A stretch of 17,810 bases of DNA from Chloroflexota bacterium (GTDB taxonomy: Bacteria; Chloroflexota; UBA11872), in assembly GCA_028875175.1 (NCBI GenBank), contig JAPPFO010000054.1:1-17810 (forward strand), in the 5' to 3' direction. The stretch's first letter is position 1, and each line of letters opens with the position of its first letter. Both the position numbers and the translations under genes were made by a program. Below are positions 7,701 through 15,036 of this stretch, piece after piece. The notes under the pieces are model-generated. The model had not been told where the DNA came from. It saw only the letters and a program-made list of their open reading frames with translations, and searched no databases.

Positions 7701-9221
7701 ATGCTTGGCACCGTACACAGCTGCGCCATTACTGGCCTTGACGGCGTCGTTCTCGACGTCGAGGCCGACATCAGCAACGGCCTGCCCAGGCACAACGTCG
7801 TCGGCTTGCCCGATACCGCCGTTCAGGAAGCCCGCGAGCGCACCCGCAGCGCCATCCGCAACAGCGGCGCCGTATTCCCTGAGCGCCGCCTCACCGTAAA
7901 CCTCGCCCCCGCCGACATCCGCAAGGAAGGCCCCGTCTACGACCTCCCCATGGCCGTGGCGATCCTGGCCGCCACCGGGCAACTCGAGGGCTTCGATGAC
8001 AACCAGGCCGTCTATCTCGGCGAGCTATCGCTGGACGGCGGCGTTCGCCACACCCACGGCGTCCTCCCCATGGTCGCTGCCGCCCGCGACGCCGGCGTCG
8101 ACAAGGCCTTCGTCCCGGCGGTAGACGGCGCCGAAGCCGCCGTCGTCGAGGGCATATCCGTTTACCCCGTCGAATCCTTGCAGCAACTCATCGCCCACTA
8201 CATGGGCCTGATCCGCATCGAACCCCTGCCCGTCACCGAAATGTCCACGAAGTCCGCCAGCTATCCGGTCGACTTCGCCGACGTCCGCGGCCATGAGCAC
8301 GCCAAGCGCGCCCTTGAAGTCGCCGCCGCCGGCGCCCACAACGTGCTCATGGTCGGCCCACCCGGCTCCGGCAAGACCCTGCTGGCCCGTGCGCTGCCCT
8401 CGGTCCTCCCGCCCATGACCCTCGACGAAGCCATCGAGGTCACCAAGATCTACAGCATCGCCGGCCAGCTGCGCGATGGAACCGGCCTCGTCGTGGAGCG
8501 CCCCTTTCGCGCCCCGCATCACACCGTCACCTACGCCGGCATGGTCGGCGGCGGCGCCTCGCCCAGGCCCGGCGAGATCAGCCTGGCCCACCGCGGCGTG
8601 CTCTTCCTGGACGAGTTCCCGGAGTTCGGCCGCCAGACCCTGGAATCCCTCCGCCAGCCACTCGAAGACGGCCACATCACCATCACCCGCGCCGCCTACA
8701 GCGTCGACCTGCCCGCCCGCCTCATGCTCGTCGCCGCCATGAACCCCTCACCTTCGGGGTTCGCTGAGTCTGACGGTCCGGGCGGCGGAATGAGTTCGGA
8801 GGCAGCCCGCCGCTACCGCAACCGCATCTCCGGGCCATTGCTCGACCGCATCGACGTCCACATCGACGTCCCGCGTCTCGAGTACGCCAAGATGGCCGAC
8901 GACACCGAGCGCGAGCCCTCATCCCACGTCCAGTCCCGCATCGCCCGTGCCCGCAAGATCCAGGAAGACCGCCTCACGCCCCACGGCTTCTTCACCAACG
9001 CCGAGATCACCGCCCGCCTGATCTCGCGCATTTGCGCCCTCGAACCCGACGCCGAACGCCTTCTCCGCAGCGCCCACGACCGCCTGTCCCTCAGCGGACG
9101 CGGCCACCACCGCGTCCTCAAGCTCGCCCGCACCATCGCCGATCTCTCGGAAAGCGAAACCATCCGCATCGAGCATCTGGCCGAAGCCCTGCAGTACCGG
9201 CCCATGCTCGACGAAACCTAG
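7701..9221 (+). CDS. comM: ComM/YifB family Mg-chelatase-like AAA+ ATPase, 506 aa
   Basis: Full-length member of the YifB/ComM family, hexameric helicases known in naturally transformable bacteria to promote branch migration during integration of incoming DNA. Residues ~1-200 are the family's N-terminal Lon-protease-like domain (VEADISNGLPRHNVVGLPDTAVQEARERTRSA split over its motifs; DLPMAVAILAATGQL). The AAA+ core has Walker A G219-PPGSGKT226 and Walker B LFLDEF with D304-E305, then SGPLLDRIDVHIDVP. The C-terminal helical domain ends HRVLKLARTIADLS and a short tail, as in the family. The segment that is NPCPCG followed by further Cys in many homologues is N348-PSPSG353 here, so the putative zinc cysteines are absent; E. 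coli YifB, as I recall, also lacks them. Start ATG 7701 matches the family N-terminus. It converges on the MFS gene with 16 nt between stops. Confidence 0.95.
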   Translation: MLGTVHSCAITGLDGVVLDVEADISNGLPRHNVVGLPDTAVQEARERTRSAIRNSGAVFPERRLTVNLAPADIRKEGPVYDLPMAVAILAATGQLEGFDDNQAVYLGELSLDGGVRHTHGVLPMVAAARDAGVDKAFVPAVDGAEAAVVEGISVYPVESLQQLIAHYMGLIRIEPLPVTEMSTKSASYPVDFADVRGHEHAKRALEVAAAGAHNVLMVGPPGSGKTLLARALPSVLPPMTLDEAIEVTKIYSIAGQLRDGTGLVVERPFRAPHHTVTYAGMVGGGASPRPGEISLAHRGVLFLDEFPEFGRQTLESLRQPLEDGHITITRAAYSVDLPARLMLVAAMNPSPSGFAESDGPGGGMSSEAARRYRNRISGPLLDRIDVHIDVPRLEYAKMADDTEREPSSHVQSRIARARKIQEDRLTPHGFFTNAEITARLISRICALEPDAERLLRSAHDRLSLSGRGHHRVLKLARTIADLSESETIRIEHLAEALQYRPMLDET

Positions 9222-9237
9222 CCGGAGCCGCTCCGAA

Positions 9238-10482
9238 CTAGCCCTGCGCCTCCGCCAGCCGCGCAATCGGCCGTTCGTCAATCGGCAGGTGAATCAACGC
9301 CGACGCAATCCCAAGAATGATCCCGGCGATCCACATCCCGTCATAGCTTCCCGTCGCCTCGTAGATTCCACCGGCTAGCCAGATGCCCGAGAACGACCCG
9401 AGCTGATGCGAAAGAAAGACGAACGAAAACAGCGTCGCCAGGTACCGCACCCCGAACACCCGCGCCACGATCGCGTTCGTCAGCGGCACCGTCGCCAGCC
9501 ACAGCAATCCCATCAGCGAGGCAAACATGTACGCCACCGGCTCCGTCTTCGGCAGCAGCAGAAATGCCGCAATCACCGCGGCCCGGCTTGCGTAGATGAA
9601 GCTCAGGCTCAGCCGTCGACTCAGGTGCGTCCCCGCCATGCCTGACAGGAACGACCCGACGATGTTGAAGAACCCGATCAGAGAAAGCGCAATCGCGCCC
9701 ACGCGCGGCTCGAATCCCAGGTCCAGCATGTACGCCGGCAGGTGCACCGTGATAAACGCCACGTGAAACCCGCACACGAAAAACCCCATCGTCAGCAGCA
9801 GATAGCCCCGGTGCCCCACCGCTTCCCGGATCGCCGCGCCCACGCTCTCCTTGGCCGTCTGCTCGGCCGCCACCTCGGGGTTCCCCGGAAGCAGAAACGC
9901 CAGCGGCACGATGGCTAGGAATCCCACCGCCAGGATTAGCAGCGCGTCGCTCCAACCGTACGCGCTGATGAATCCCTGCGTGATCGGCGAGAAGATCACC
10001 TGGCCCAGCGATCCCGCCGCCATACCCAGCCCCATCACCAGCGGCCGCCGTTTTGGCTCCACCATCCGCGCCATGGTGGCGATGACGAGCGAAAACGACG
10101 TGAAGGCATTCGTGCCACCAACCAGCAGCCCCGCCACCAGCAGGAAGACCAGCGACGACTCGACCTGCGTCATGAACCACAGGCCCAGCGCATAGGCCAC
10201 CGCGCCGGCCACCATCACCCGCACTGGTCCGAACCTGTCCGACGAGGCCGCCGCCAGCGGCAGCACCACCCCGAACGTCAGTTGCTGCGTGGCCATTGCC
10301 AGGCTAAAGGCGTCGCGCGACCACCCCCGCGCCTCGGTCATCGGCGGCAGAAACAGCCCGAACACCGAGCGCGTGCCAAACCCAATCACCGCAATCAGCG
10401 CGCACGCCGCAATCACCAGCAACGGCGTCTGCCACCGCGCCAGCCCGTTCGGCGCCCGTATCCCTGCCGCGGCTGAACCCAT
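9238..10482 (-). CDS. MFS transporter (monocarboxylate/OFA-like), 414 aa
   Basis: An integral membrane carrier of the major facilitator superfamily with about 12 hydrophobic segments over 414 residues. The first helix is LLVIAACALIAVIGFGTRSVF. The loop between helices 2 and 3 carries the MFS signature as S-D82-R-F-G-P. The segment PPMTEARGWSRDAFSLA is typical of the monocarboxylate/oxalate-formate-like branch, which moves small organic acids with protons. It is the third gene of a leftward operon, 59 nt after the decarboxylase-like gene, so its cargo is probably the substrate or product of those two enzymes. The upstream gap carries TTGACATAAT on the minus strand (10513-10504), which resembles overlapping promoter hexamers. 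It lies too close to the ATG to be a normal promoter with that -35. The substrate is inferred from context only. Confidence 0.92.
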   Translation of the reverse strand: MGSAAAGIRAPNGLARWQTPLLVIAACALIAVIGFGTRSVFGLFLPPMTEARGWSRDAFSLAMATQQLTFGVVLPLAAASSDRFGPVRVMVAGAVAYALGLWFMTQVESSLVFLLVAGLLVGGTNAFTSFSLVIATMARMVEPKRRPLVMGLGMAAGSLGQVIFSPITQGFISAYGWSDALLILAVGFLAIVPLAFLLPGNPEVAAEQTAKESVGAAIREAVGHRGYLLLTMGFFVCGFHVAFITVHLPAYMLDLGFEPRVGAIALSLIGFFNIVGSFLSGMAGTHLSRRLSLSFIYASRAAVIAAFLLLPKTEPVAYMFASLMGLLWLATVPLTNAIVARVFGVRYLATLFSFVFLSHQLGSFSGIWLAGGIYEATGSYDGMWIAGIILGIASALIHLPIDERPIARLAEAQG

Positions 10483-10541
10483 GCTCAGAGTCGAATCTGT
10501 AGCATTATGTCAATCAGGCCTTCGGCCAAATGCCCACCGCG

Positions 10542-11384
10542 CTACCGCAGAATTCGCTGGTCGATCAGGTCCCTGCCGCCCACGCCGTGCGTAATCATCG
10601 CGCCTCGAGATTCCTTGACCTCAAGCTCCTGCAGCGCGTTCACGATCATGTACTGCGTCGGCAGGTCCTCCCACCTGGCCCGGTGAAACCTCGCCGAACC
10701 GTCCCCCTGCCACCGTTTCGGTTCGCTCACGGGCGGGTTCGCCGGACTCAGCACCGCGTATTCCGCGTCCGCTTCGCCCCAGACCCCCGTCTTTGGCACG
10801 TACTTGTAATGCAGCGTCCCTTGTAACTCTCCGTCGTCCGAGTCCGCCGCCGCTGCCGCCACCGGCTCCTCAACCTCCACCATGTTCGTCAGCCGCATAT
10901 CCATGAACCGGAACCCCAGCCAGCTCGCCGTGCAATGCGTCTCGCCCCCGTGAATCACCGGCTCCGGCAACTCGCAATAGATCTTCGAAAACCCCAATTG
11001 CTCCCGCCCCGTCAGAATCGGATCCGTCAGGTTCTCCCACAACACCAGCAGCAGCGGCCCCGTCGCCCGGTCGCGCGCCCCGTTGTAGCGAGCCTGCAAC
11101 GTCACGCCCAACGTGCTGTAGCCGCGCCCCGCCAGCCAGTCGATCTCCGTCATGTGCGTCTGCGTCACCGTCACCACCGGCTCGCCGATCGCCTCGAAAC
11201 CCGGCGGCAGCAACGCTTCCAGCTGCGCCCGCTCCGTCAGAAAGCTGACCCCATACGCCCGCGTCTTCCGCTGGTCCACGCTGAACGCGCCCATCTCGCC
11301 GCCCGGACCCTGCCGCGGGCCGCTCATCGGCCCGAAATGCGTCGGCATCAGGTACATCGTCTTCGGCTTCAGCATGTACGGCAT
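10542..11384 (-). CDS. Acetoacetate decarboxylase-like protein, 280 aa
   Basis: Belongs to the acetoacetate decarboxylase (ADC) fold family, which decarboxylates beta-keto acids through a lysine Schiff base or uses the same lysine for other imine chemistry. The signature G-R-E128-Q-L-G-F-S-K134 is present, with K134 as the predicted Schiff-base lysine. LLVLWENL upstream and LHYKYVPKTG plus YAVLSPAN downstream are family features. Classical ADC has two adjacent lysines; here the second is Ile135, so pKa tuning or even reaction may differ, as in ADC-like proteins that are not acetoacetate decarboxylases. The ATG directly abuts the TGA of the upstream dehydrogenase (0 nt), with GGAGG (11397-11393) 8 nt before it inside that gene, so the two are almost surely translationally coupled. 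The N-terminus has a second Met at position 4. Function on a beta-keto acid made by the neighbouring SDR is inference. Confidence 0.88.
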   Translation of the reverse strand: MPYMLKPKTMYLMPTHFGPMSGPRQGPGGEMGAFSVDQRKTRAYGVSFLTERAQLEALLPPGFEAIGEPVVTVTQTHMTEIDWLAGRGYSTLGVTLQARYNGARDRATGPLLLVLWENLTDPILTGREQLGFSKIYCELPEPVIHGGETHCTASWLGFRFMDMRLTNMVEVEEPVAAAAADSDDGELQGTLHYKYVPKTGVWGEADAEYAVLSPANPPVSEPKRWQGDGSARFHRARWEDLPTQYMIVNALQELEVKESRGAMITHGVGGRDLIDQRILR

Positions 11385-12233
11385 TCAGGCGTCCTCCGGA
11401 AGCGGCCCCAGGTCCGGTTCCTTCAGCAGATCATGGGCCAGCAGCGGCTGCGCGGCGAAAAGCCCGCCGTCCACCGGCAGCGTCACCCCCGTGACCCAGC
11501 GCGACTCCTCGCTCGCCAGGAACACCGCCGCCCAGGCAATGTCCCACGGCGTCCCTTCGGTTCCCAGCGGACTCACCCGCCGCCGCAACTCACGGTCTTC
11601 CGGCTTGATCTTCGCCTGATACGCCGACTGCAAGTGCCCCGGCACGATGCAGTTGGCCCGGATCCCCTCGCGGCCATGAAAGGCCGCCGTATTACGCGAC
11701 AGGATCGGCAGCGCCCCCTTGGTGATCGAGTACGCCACCCCCCGGTGCCGCGCCCCCGCCAGCCCGTCGATCGACGACACGTTGATGATCGATCCCCCGC
11801 CCGACTCGATCATGGCCGGGATCGCATGCTTGCTGGCCAGCACCGCGCTCTTCAGGTTCAGATCGAACGCCCGCATCAACACGTCCTCGTCGATGTCCGC
11901 CACGCCCTTCCGCCTGTCATGACCGCCCCAGCGAAACCCAAGATTGTTCATCAGCACGTGCAGCCCGCCGTAGCGTTCCACCGCCGTCGCCACCATCGCC
12001 TGGCAGTCGTCGCCTGACGTCGCATCCCCAACAAAGCTCGAGGCCTCGCCGCCCGCCGCCACGATGGCGTCCACGGTCCGCTGCGCATTCGCCGCGGCGA
12101 TGTCCGCCACGAGCACGCGCGCCCCTTCCCGAGCCATGCACTCGCACGACGCCCGCCCCGTCCCGATCTCTCCAGGCTGGCTCCCGCCGCCCGTCACGAT
12201 GGCAACCTTGCCTGCCAACCGGCCTTCACTCAT
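11385..12233 (-). CDS. Short-chain dehydrogenase/reductase (classical SDR), 282 aa
   Basis: A classical SDR with the Rossmann fold. The coenzyme loop is T14-GGGSQPGEIGTG26, three residues longer than the usual TGxxxGxG. D70 in FVGDAT would contact adenine, and N96-N-L-G replaces NNAG. The catalytic set is Ser153/154 (INVSS), Y168 and K172 (YSITK), with the common C-terminal PVDGG. It likely oxidises a secondary alcohol or reduces a ketone with NAD(P). D44 in VLVADI after the second strand favours NAD over NADP. It is the first gene of the leftward SDR-decarboxylase-MFS operon, so its product may be the keto acid used by the decarboxylase. Its ATG has only a weak ribosome site, and its upstream gap is the divergent control region shared with the Gfo/Idh gene. 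Confidence 0.95.
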   Translation of the reverse strand: MSEGRLAGKVAIVTGGGSQPGEIGTGRASCECMAREGARVLVADIAAANAQRTVDAIVAAGGEASSFVGDATSGDDCQAMVATAVERYGGLHVLMNNLGFRWGGHDRRKGVADIDEDVLMRAFDLNLKSAVLASKHAIPAMIESGGGSIINVSSIDGLAGARHRGVAYSITKGALPILSRNTAAFHGREGIRANCIVPGHLQSAYQAKIKPEDRELRRRVSPLGTEGTPWDIAWAAVFLASEESRWVTGVTLPVDGGLFAAQPLLAHDLLKEPDLGPLPEDA

Positions 12234-12272
12234 GGGTGACCCAGGTCGCTAGCAGAGCTTTGACTGGGAACG

Positions 12273-12282
12273 CGCACGTCAA
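12273..12282 (-). promoter_or_regulatory. TTGACGTGCG box facing the SDR operon
   Basis: On the minus strand this reads TTGACGTGCG, a perfect 10-bp match to the box at 12350-12359 on the plus strand; each reads toward its own gene. No convincing -10 hexamer lies 16-18 nt downstream, so a shared operator is at least as likely as a -35 element. Confidence 0.35.
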
Positions 12283-12301
12283 TCCTTCTCTCTCAGGATT
12301 G
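12280..12301. repeat. Perfect 7-bp inverted repeat in the divergent gap
   Basis: CAATCCT, an 8-nt TCTCTCTC loop, then AGGATTG. It overlaps the minus-strand TTGAC box. It is not followed by a T-tract on either strand, so an operator or mRNA 5'-leader hairpin of the SDR operon is likelier than a terminator. Confidence 0.45.
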
Positions 12302-12349
12302 TTCAGCCTAAGCCTACGCCGCCCGCGCTCCAGCGCTTGCGCCCCGCCC

Positions 12350-12378
12350 TTGACGTGCGGGCCCCGCCGGTCCAGATT
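12350..12378 (+). promoter_or_regulatory. Candidate sigma70-type promoter of the Gfo/Idh gene
   Basis: TTGACG (12350-12355), 17-nt spacer, CAGATT (12373-12378). The -35 matches at five of six positions and the -10 at only three of six. The first ten bases duplicate the opposite-strand box at 12273-12282. The transcript would carry a ~65-nt leader including the hairpin at 12408-12426. Confidence 0.35.
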
Positions 12379-12407
12379 GCCCGGTGATTGCCAGCAAATG
12401 CACACGC

Positions 12408-12426
12408 GCCCGGCCGCACGCCGGGC
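12408..12426 (+). repeat. GC-rich leader hairpin before the Gfo/Idh gene
   Basis: GCCCGGC-CGCAC-GCCGGGC, a perfect 7-bp all-GC stem with a 5-nt loop, ending 11 nt before the Shine-Dalgarno site at 12438. It could modulate translation, but such stems arise easily at this G+C content. Confidence 0.35.
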
Positions 12427-12437
12427 CGCGAGTTGAC

Positions 12438-12444
12438 GGAAGGA
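12438..12444 (+). promoter_or_regulatory. Shine-Dalgarno site selecting ATG 12451
   Basis: GGAAGGA lies 6 nt before ATG 12451 and decides that start over the in-frame ATG at 12388, which would add 21 non-homologous residues. Confidence 0.8.
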
Positions 12445-12450
12445 CTTGAC

Positions 12451-13446
12451 ATGCGCGTAGGCGTCGCCGGCGTAGGCCGCATCGGGCGCCCCCACGCCGA
12501 ACGGCTCATGGCGCATCCGGACGTAGCCGAGATTCTCGTCCAGGACGCCAGCGCCGAACTGGCCAGGTCCGTCGCCACCGATCTGGATCTTCGTTACGTC
12601 CCCACCTACGACGAACTGCTGGCCTCCGTCGACGCCCTTGTCATCGCCGCCACCACCACCGCCCACGCCGAACTCCTGCAAGCCGCCGTCGAAGCCGGCG
12701 TCCCCACCCTTTGCGAAAAGCCCATCTCCCACGACCTCCAACGCTCCCGCGACGTTGTCGATCTCATCCACCAGCGCAACGTGCCCGTCCAGATGGGCTT
12801 CCAGCGCCGCTTCGATCCAGGCTTCAAGGCAGCCGCCGACCTGGTCGCCGCCGGCGGGCTGGGCACCCTCTACACCTTTCGTACCACAGGCCACGATCCC
12901 GAGCCCGCCACCCAGGCCTACATCGCCGGCTCCGGCGGCATGTTCCGCGACTTCAGCGTCCACGACTTTGACGCCATTCGCTTCGTCACCGGCGAAGAGG
13001 TCGTCCAGGTCTTCGCCCAGACCGCCGTCCGCAAGTGGGACGTCTACGGGCGCTTCGACGACTGCGACACCGCCATAGCCACCTGCACCCTGTCCGGCGG
13101 TGCGCTGGGCCTGCTCAGCTACACCCGCCACAACCCGCTCGGCTACGACATCCGCATGGAGCTCTTCGGCTCCCGCGACAGCGTCGTCGTCGGCTGGGAC
13201 CCCCGCGCCCCGCTCCGCTCGCTGGAACCCACTGGTCCGCCGCTCGGTGCGGAACCCTATCCGGACTTTCACGACCGCTTCGCGGACGCCTACGCCGCCG
13301 AGGTCGACGCCTTCCTGGACGTCGCCCGCGGCCGCCGGCCCGTCCGCAGCACGGCCGACGACGCCGTTGAGGCCCTCCGCGCCGCCATCGCCTGCGACGT
13401 CTCCAGCCGCGAGAACCGCCCCGTGGCGCTAACCGAAGTCGCCTAG
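12451..13446 (+). CDS. Gfo/Idh/MocA family oxidoreductase, inositol 2-dehydrogenase-like, 331 aa
   Basis: An NAD(P)-dependent sugar or polyol dehydrogenase. Residues 1-120 form the Rossmann domain with G5-VAGVGRIG12, followed by the family's LCEKPIS motif containing catalytic K90. Residues ~121-331 form the C-terminal alpha/beta domain with MGFQRRFDPGF, the GG-MFRDFSVHD motif (D167, H171, D172), where the Asp/His pair is catalytic in inositol dehydrogenases, and YDIRMELFGS. This resembles myo-inositol 2-dehydrogenase (IolG/IdhA) more than glucose-fructose oxidoreductase, but many relatives oxidise other sugars, so no symbol is given. It is transcribed alone, divergent from the SDR operon and convergent with the acetamidase gene (26 nt between stops). 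The shared control region suggests linked regulation with the SDR operon. Confidence 0.93.
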   Translation: MRVGVAGVGRIGRPHAERLMAHPDVAEILVQDASAELARSVATDLDLRYVPTYDELLASVDALVIAATTTAHAELLQAAVEAGVPTLCEKPISHDLQRSRDVVDLIHQRNVPVQMGFQRRFDPGFKAAADLVAAGGLGTLYTFRTTGHDPEPATQAYIAGSGGMFRDFSVHDFDAIRFVTGEEVVQVFAQTAVRKWDVYGRFDDCDTAIATCTLSGGALGLLSYTRHNPLGYDIRMELFGSRDSVVVGWDPRAPLRSLEPTGPPLGAEPYPDFHDRFADAYAAEVDAFLDVARGRRPVRSTADDAVEALRAAIACDVSSRENRPVALTEVA

Positions 13447-13472
13447 CTGGCCCGGACCCCGCGCTTCGCCGG

Positions 13473-14408
13473 TCAGCCGTCGGTGCGCGCGAACCCCAAC
13501 TCCGCCAACACCGACTTCTTCACCTTGCACACCATCGTGTATGCCGGATCGAACATATTCCCCACGTCGTACTCCACGAACCGCCCCAGCAGCATGTGCG
13601 CCTCGCGCGTCGTCAGGCCGTAGTCCGTTTCCAGCCAGCTCACCATCTCCGTCGTCGCGTGCTGCACCGCCTGGTCCAGCGGGCGATGGTTGCCGCAGGC
13701 CATCAGGTACGTGTCGTCCTCCGCCCGCGGCCATCCGATCGTCTTGTCCTTGATCAGGTCCAGGCTGAACCGCACGTCCATCGAAATCTCCACGCCCGTA
13801 CCGTCCATCTCGCCGTCGCCCTGCAACGCGTGCCCGTCGCCCAGGAAAAACAGCGCACCGTCCGCGAACACCGGCAGGTACACCGTCACGCCCGGCGTGA
13901 TCCCGTTGTAGTCCATGTTCCCGCCGTGCGCGGCCGAGGTCATCGTGCTGATCGCCTCGCCAATACCCGGCGCCACCCCCACCGTTCCCAGCATCGGCCG
14001 CAGCGGCAGCGGCTGCCCGGTCAGCCGGTTCTGCGGTTCCGTCAGCGTCACGGTACCCGCGTCCACGTCCACGTCCCAGTACGCCAGTTCAACCTCGTCG
14101 GCAAAGCTCGCCTCATACCCGAAATCCAGCACGTTCGGCGCCAGCCGCCCCGTCGTCCACCCCATCCGCCGGTTCGGCACCACCTCGTGCAACTGCAGAA
14201 CCAGCGTGTCCCCTGCCTCCGCGCCATTCACGTAGAAGGGACCCGTCTGCGGATTCGGCCGCCCCGCCCGCTCCACGTTCTCATGATCGAACCCGCGCGC
14301 ATCGACCGCCGTCGTCGCTATCGAATCGCCCGGCTCGATGTGCAGCGCCGGCGGATGCGTCCCCATCGTGTTGTAGTACGTCGTGGGAGAAAACTCGTGG
14401 TGCGCCAT
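13473..14408 (-). CDS. Acetamidase/formamidase family protein, 311 aa
   Basis: A full-length member of the FmdA/AmdA family, cytoplasmic amidases that release ammonia from formamide, acetamide or related short amides. Family motifs occur in order: GPFYVNGAEAGDTL (56-69), PMLGTVGVAP (138-147), HGGNMD (161-166) and GDGHALQGDGE (190-200), which includes probable metal-binding or active-site acids and His193. The family's conserved C-terminal region follows, with a M-C-K-V-K-K-type end. Start ATG 14408 has GAAGG (14419-14415) 6 nt upstream. It lies 134 nt downstream of the cupin gene on the same strand. That gap holds a 6-bp GCGCTG/CAGCGC hairpin (14516-14532) without a T-tract, so readthrough is possible. 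Many relatives in environmental genomes act on unknown amides; the substrate is not deducible here. Confidence 0.93.
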   Translation of the reverse strand: MAHHEFSPTTYYNTMGTHPPALHIEPGDSIATTAVDARGFDHENVERAGRPNPQTGPFYVNGAEAGDTLVLQLHEVVPNRRMGWTTGRLAPNVLDFGYEASFADEVELAYWDVDVDAGTVTLTEPQNRLTGQPLPLRPMLGTVGVAPGIGEAISTMTSAAHGGNMDYNGITPGVTVYLPVFADGALFFLGDGHALQGDGEMDGTGVEISMDVRFSLDLIKDKTIGWPRAEDDTYLMACGNHRPLDQAVQHATTEMVSWLETDYGLTTREAHMLLGRFVEYDVGNMFDPAYTMVCKVKKSVLAELGFARTDG

Positions 14409-14515
14409 GATCAGCCTTCACTCAATGCGGCAGGAGCCATCTGGCCCGCAGTTTGAAGCATCCACCCACCCGTAGACCAGCCGGAAGCTCCGCACTCATC
14501 AAGCGCCGCGACTAC

Positions 14516-14532
14516 GCGCTGGCCAGCAGCGC
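14516..14532 (-). repeat. Short hairpin after the cupin stop
   Basis: GCGCTG-GCCAG-CAGCGC, a 6-bp perfect stem starting 10 nt beyond the cupin stop (minus strand). No T-run follows, so it is at best a weak or Rho-assisted 3' end. Confidence 0.25.
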
Positions 14533-14542
14533 ATTCGGGTCG

Positions 14543-14941
14543 CTATCCGCGCAGGCCGCTCCAGGGCGCCTGATCGGCCACTTCCTCGACTTCATAGCCG
14601 ATCTCGCCAACGCACGGACCCAGGATCGCCAGCACCTTCGCCGGCTCGTCGCCCTCGTTGAAGGTCGCGTGCACGCAGTCGGCCGGGATATACACGGCGT
14701 CGCCCGGATTCAGCATCCGCCGTTCCTGGTCCACCCACTGCTCCACCGTCCCCTTCACGCACACGATCGACTCTTCCTGGTCCGGGTGCTTGTGAAAGTC
14801 ATGCCCGTTGCCCGGCAGCAATTCCACGTCGATCACCGTCAGGAATTTGCTGCCCGTTTCCGGCGGGTTGCTGAGCCAGCCCAGCGAACCCCAGTCCAGC
14901 TGATCGCGTGGCGTCTCTGACTGCATCAGGAATCGCTTCAT
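14543..14941 (-). CDS. Single-domain cupin protein, 132 aa
   Basis: A small cupin (Cupin_2-like beta-barrel) that probably binds one divalent metal. Cupin motif 1 is G46-HDF-H50-K-H52-P-D-Q-E-E-SIVCVKG64 and motif 2 is PGDAVYIP-ADCV-H91-ATFN, giving metal ligands H50, H52, E56/E57 and H91. Asp replaces Gly in the usual P-x-G turn of motif 2. ATG 14941 is chosen because GGAG (14951-14948) sits 6 nt upstream; a longer frame to 14995 has no such site. It could be a sugar-metabolism accessory isomerase, a dioxygenase or a ligand-binding protein. It is divergent from the 2-hydroxyacid dehydrogenase (95-nt gap) and upstream of the acetamidase gene, but nothing defines its substrate. Confidence 0.85.
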   Translation of the reverse strand: MKRFLMQSETPRDQLDWGSLGWLSNPPETGSKFLTVIDVELLPGNGHDFHKHPDQEESIVCVKGTVEQWVDQERRMLNPGDAVYIPADCVHATFNEGDEPAKVLAILGPCVGEIGYEVEEVADQAPWSGLRG

Positions 14942-15022
14942 GGTTGGCTCCGCGAACACTGCGACATGGCAACGGTCTGCGATAGTACAGCGCAAGCATC
15001 ATGGGCCAGCCGTCGGACAACC

Positions 15023-15028
15023 GGAGGG
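15023..15028 (+). promoter_or_regulatory. Shine-Dalgarno site selecting ATG 15037
   Basis: GGAGGG is 8 nt before ATG 15037. The in-frame ATG at 15001 lies upstream of this site and would add 12 residues without family character. Confidence 0.75.
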
Positions 15029-15036
15029 TGCGGGCT

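Noticed and set aside
9222..9237. Bidirectional terminator between comM and the MFS gene
   Set aside because: The 16-nt gap has no hairpin with flanking T-tracts.
10491..10513. TTGACATAAT on the minus strand as a promoter for the MFS gene
   Set aside because: The perfect TTGACA would place its -10 at about the start codon, and using CATAAT as the -10 leaves no acceptable -35. Only mentioned under the MFS gene.
10935..12017. Plus-strand ORF (360 codons) over the decarboxylase and SDR genes
   Set aside because: Arg/Pro/His-rich shadow typical of the reverse of GC-rich genes, spanning two clear minus-strand genes.
12226..13272. Long minus-strand ORF (348 codons) opposite the Gfo/Idh gene
   Set aside because: Antisense shadow with low-complexity Gly/Ala/Val composition and no motifs; the sense frame is a recognised dehydrogenase.
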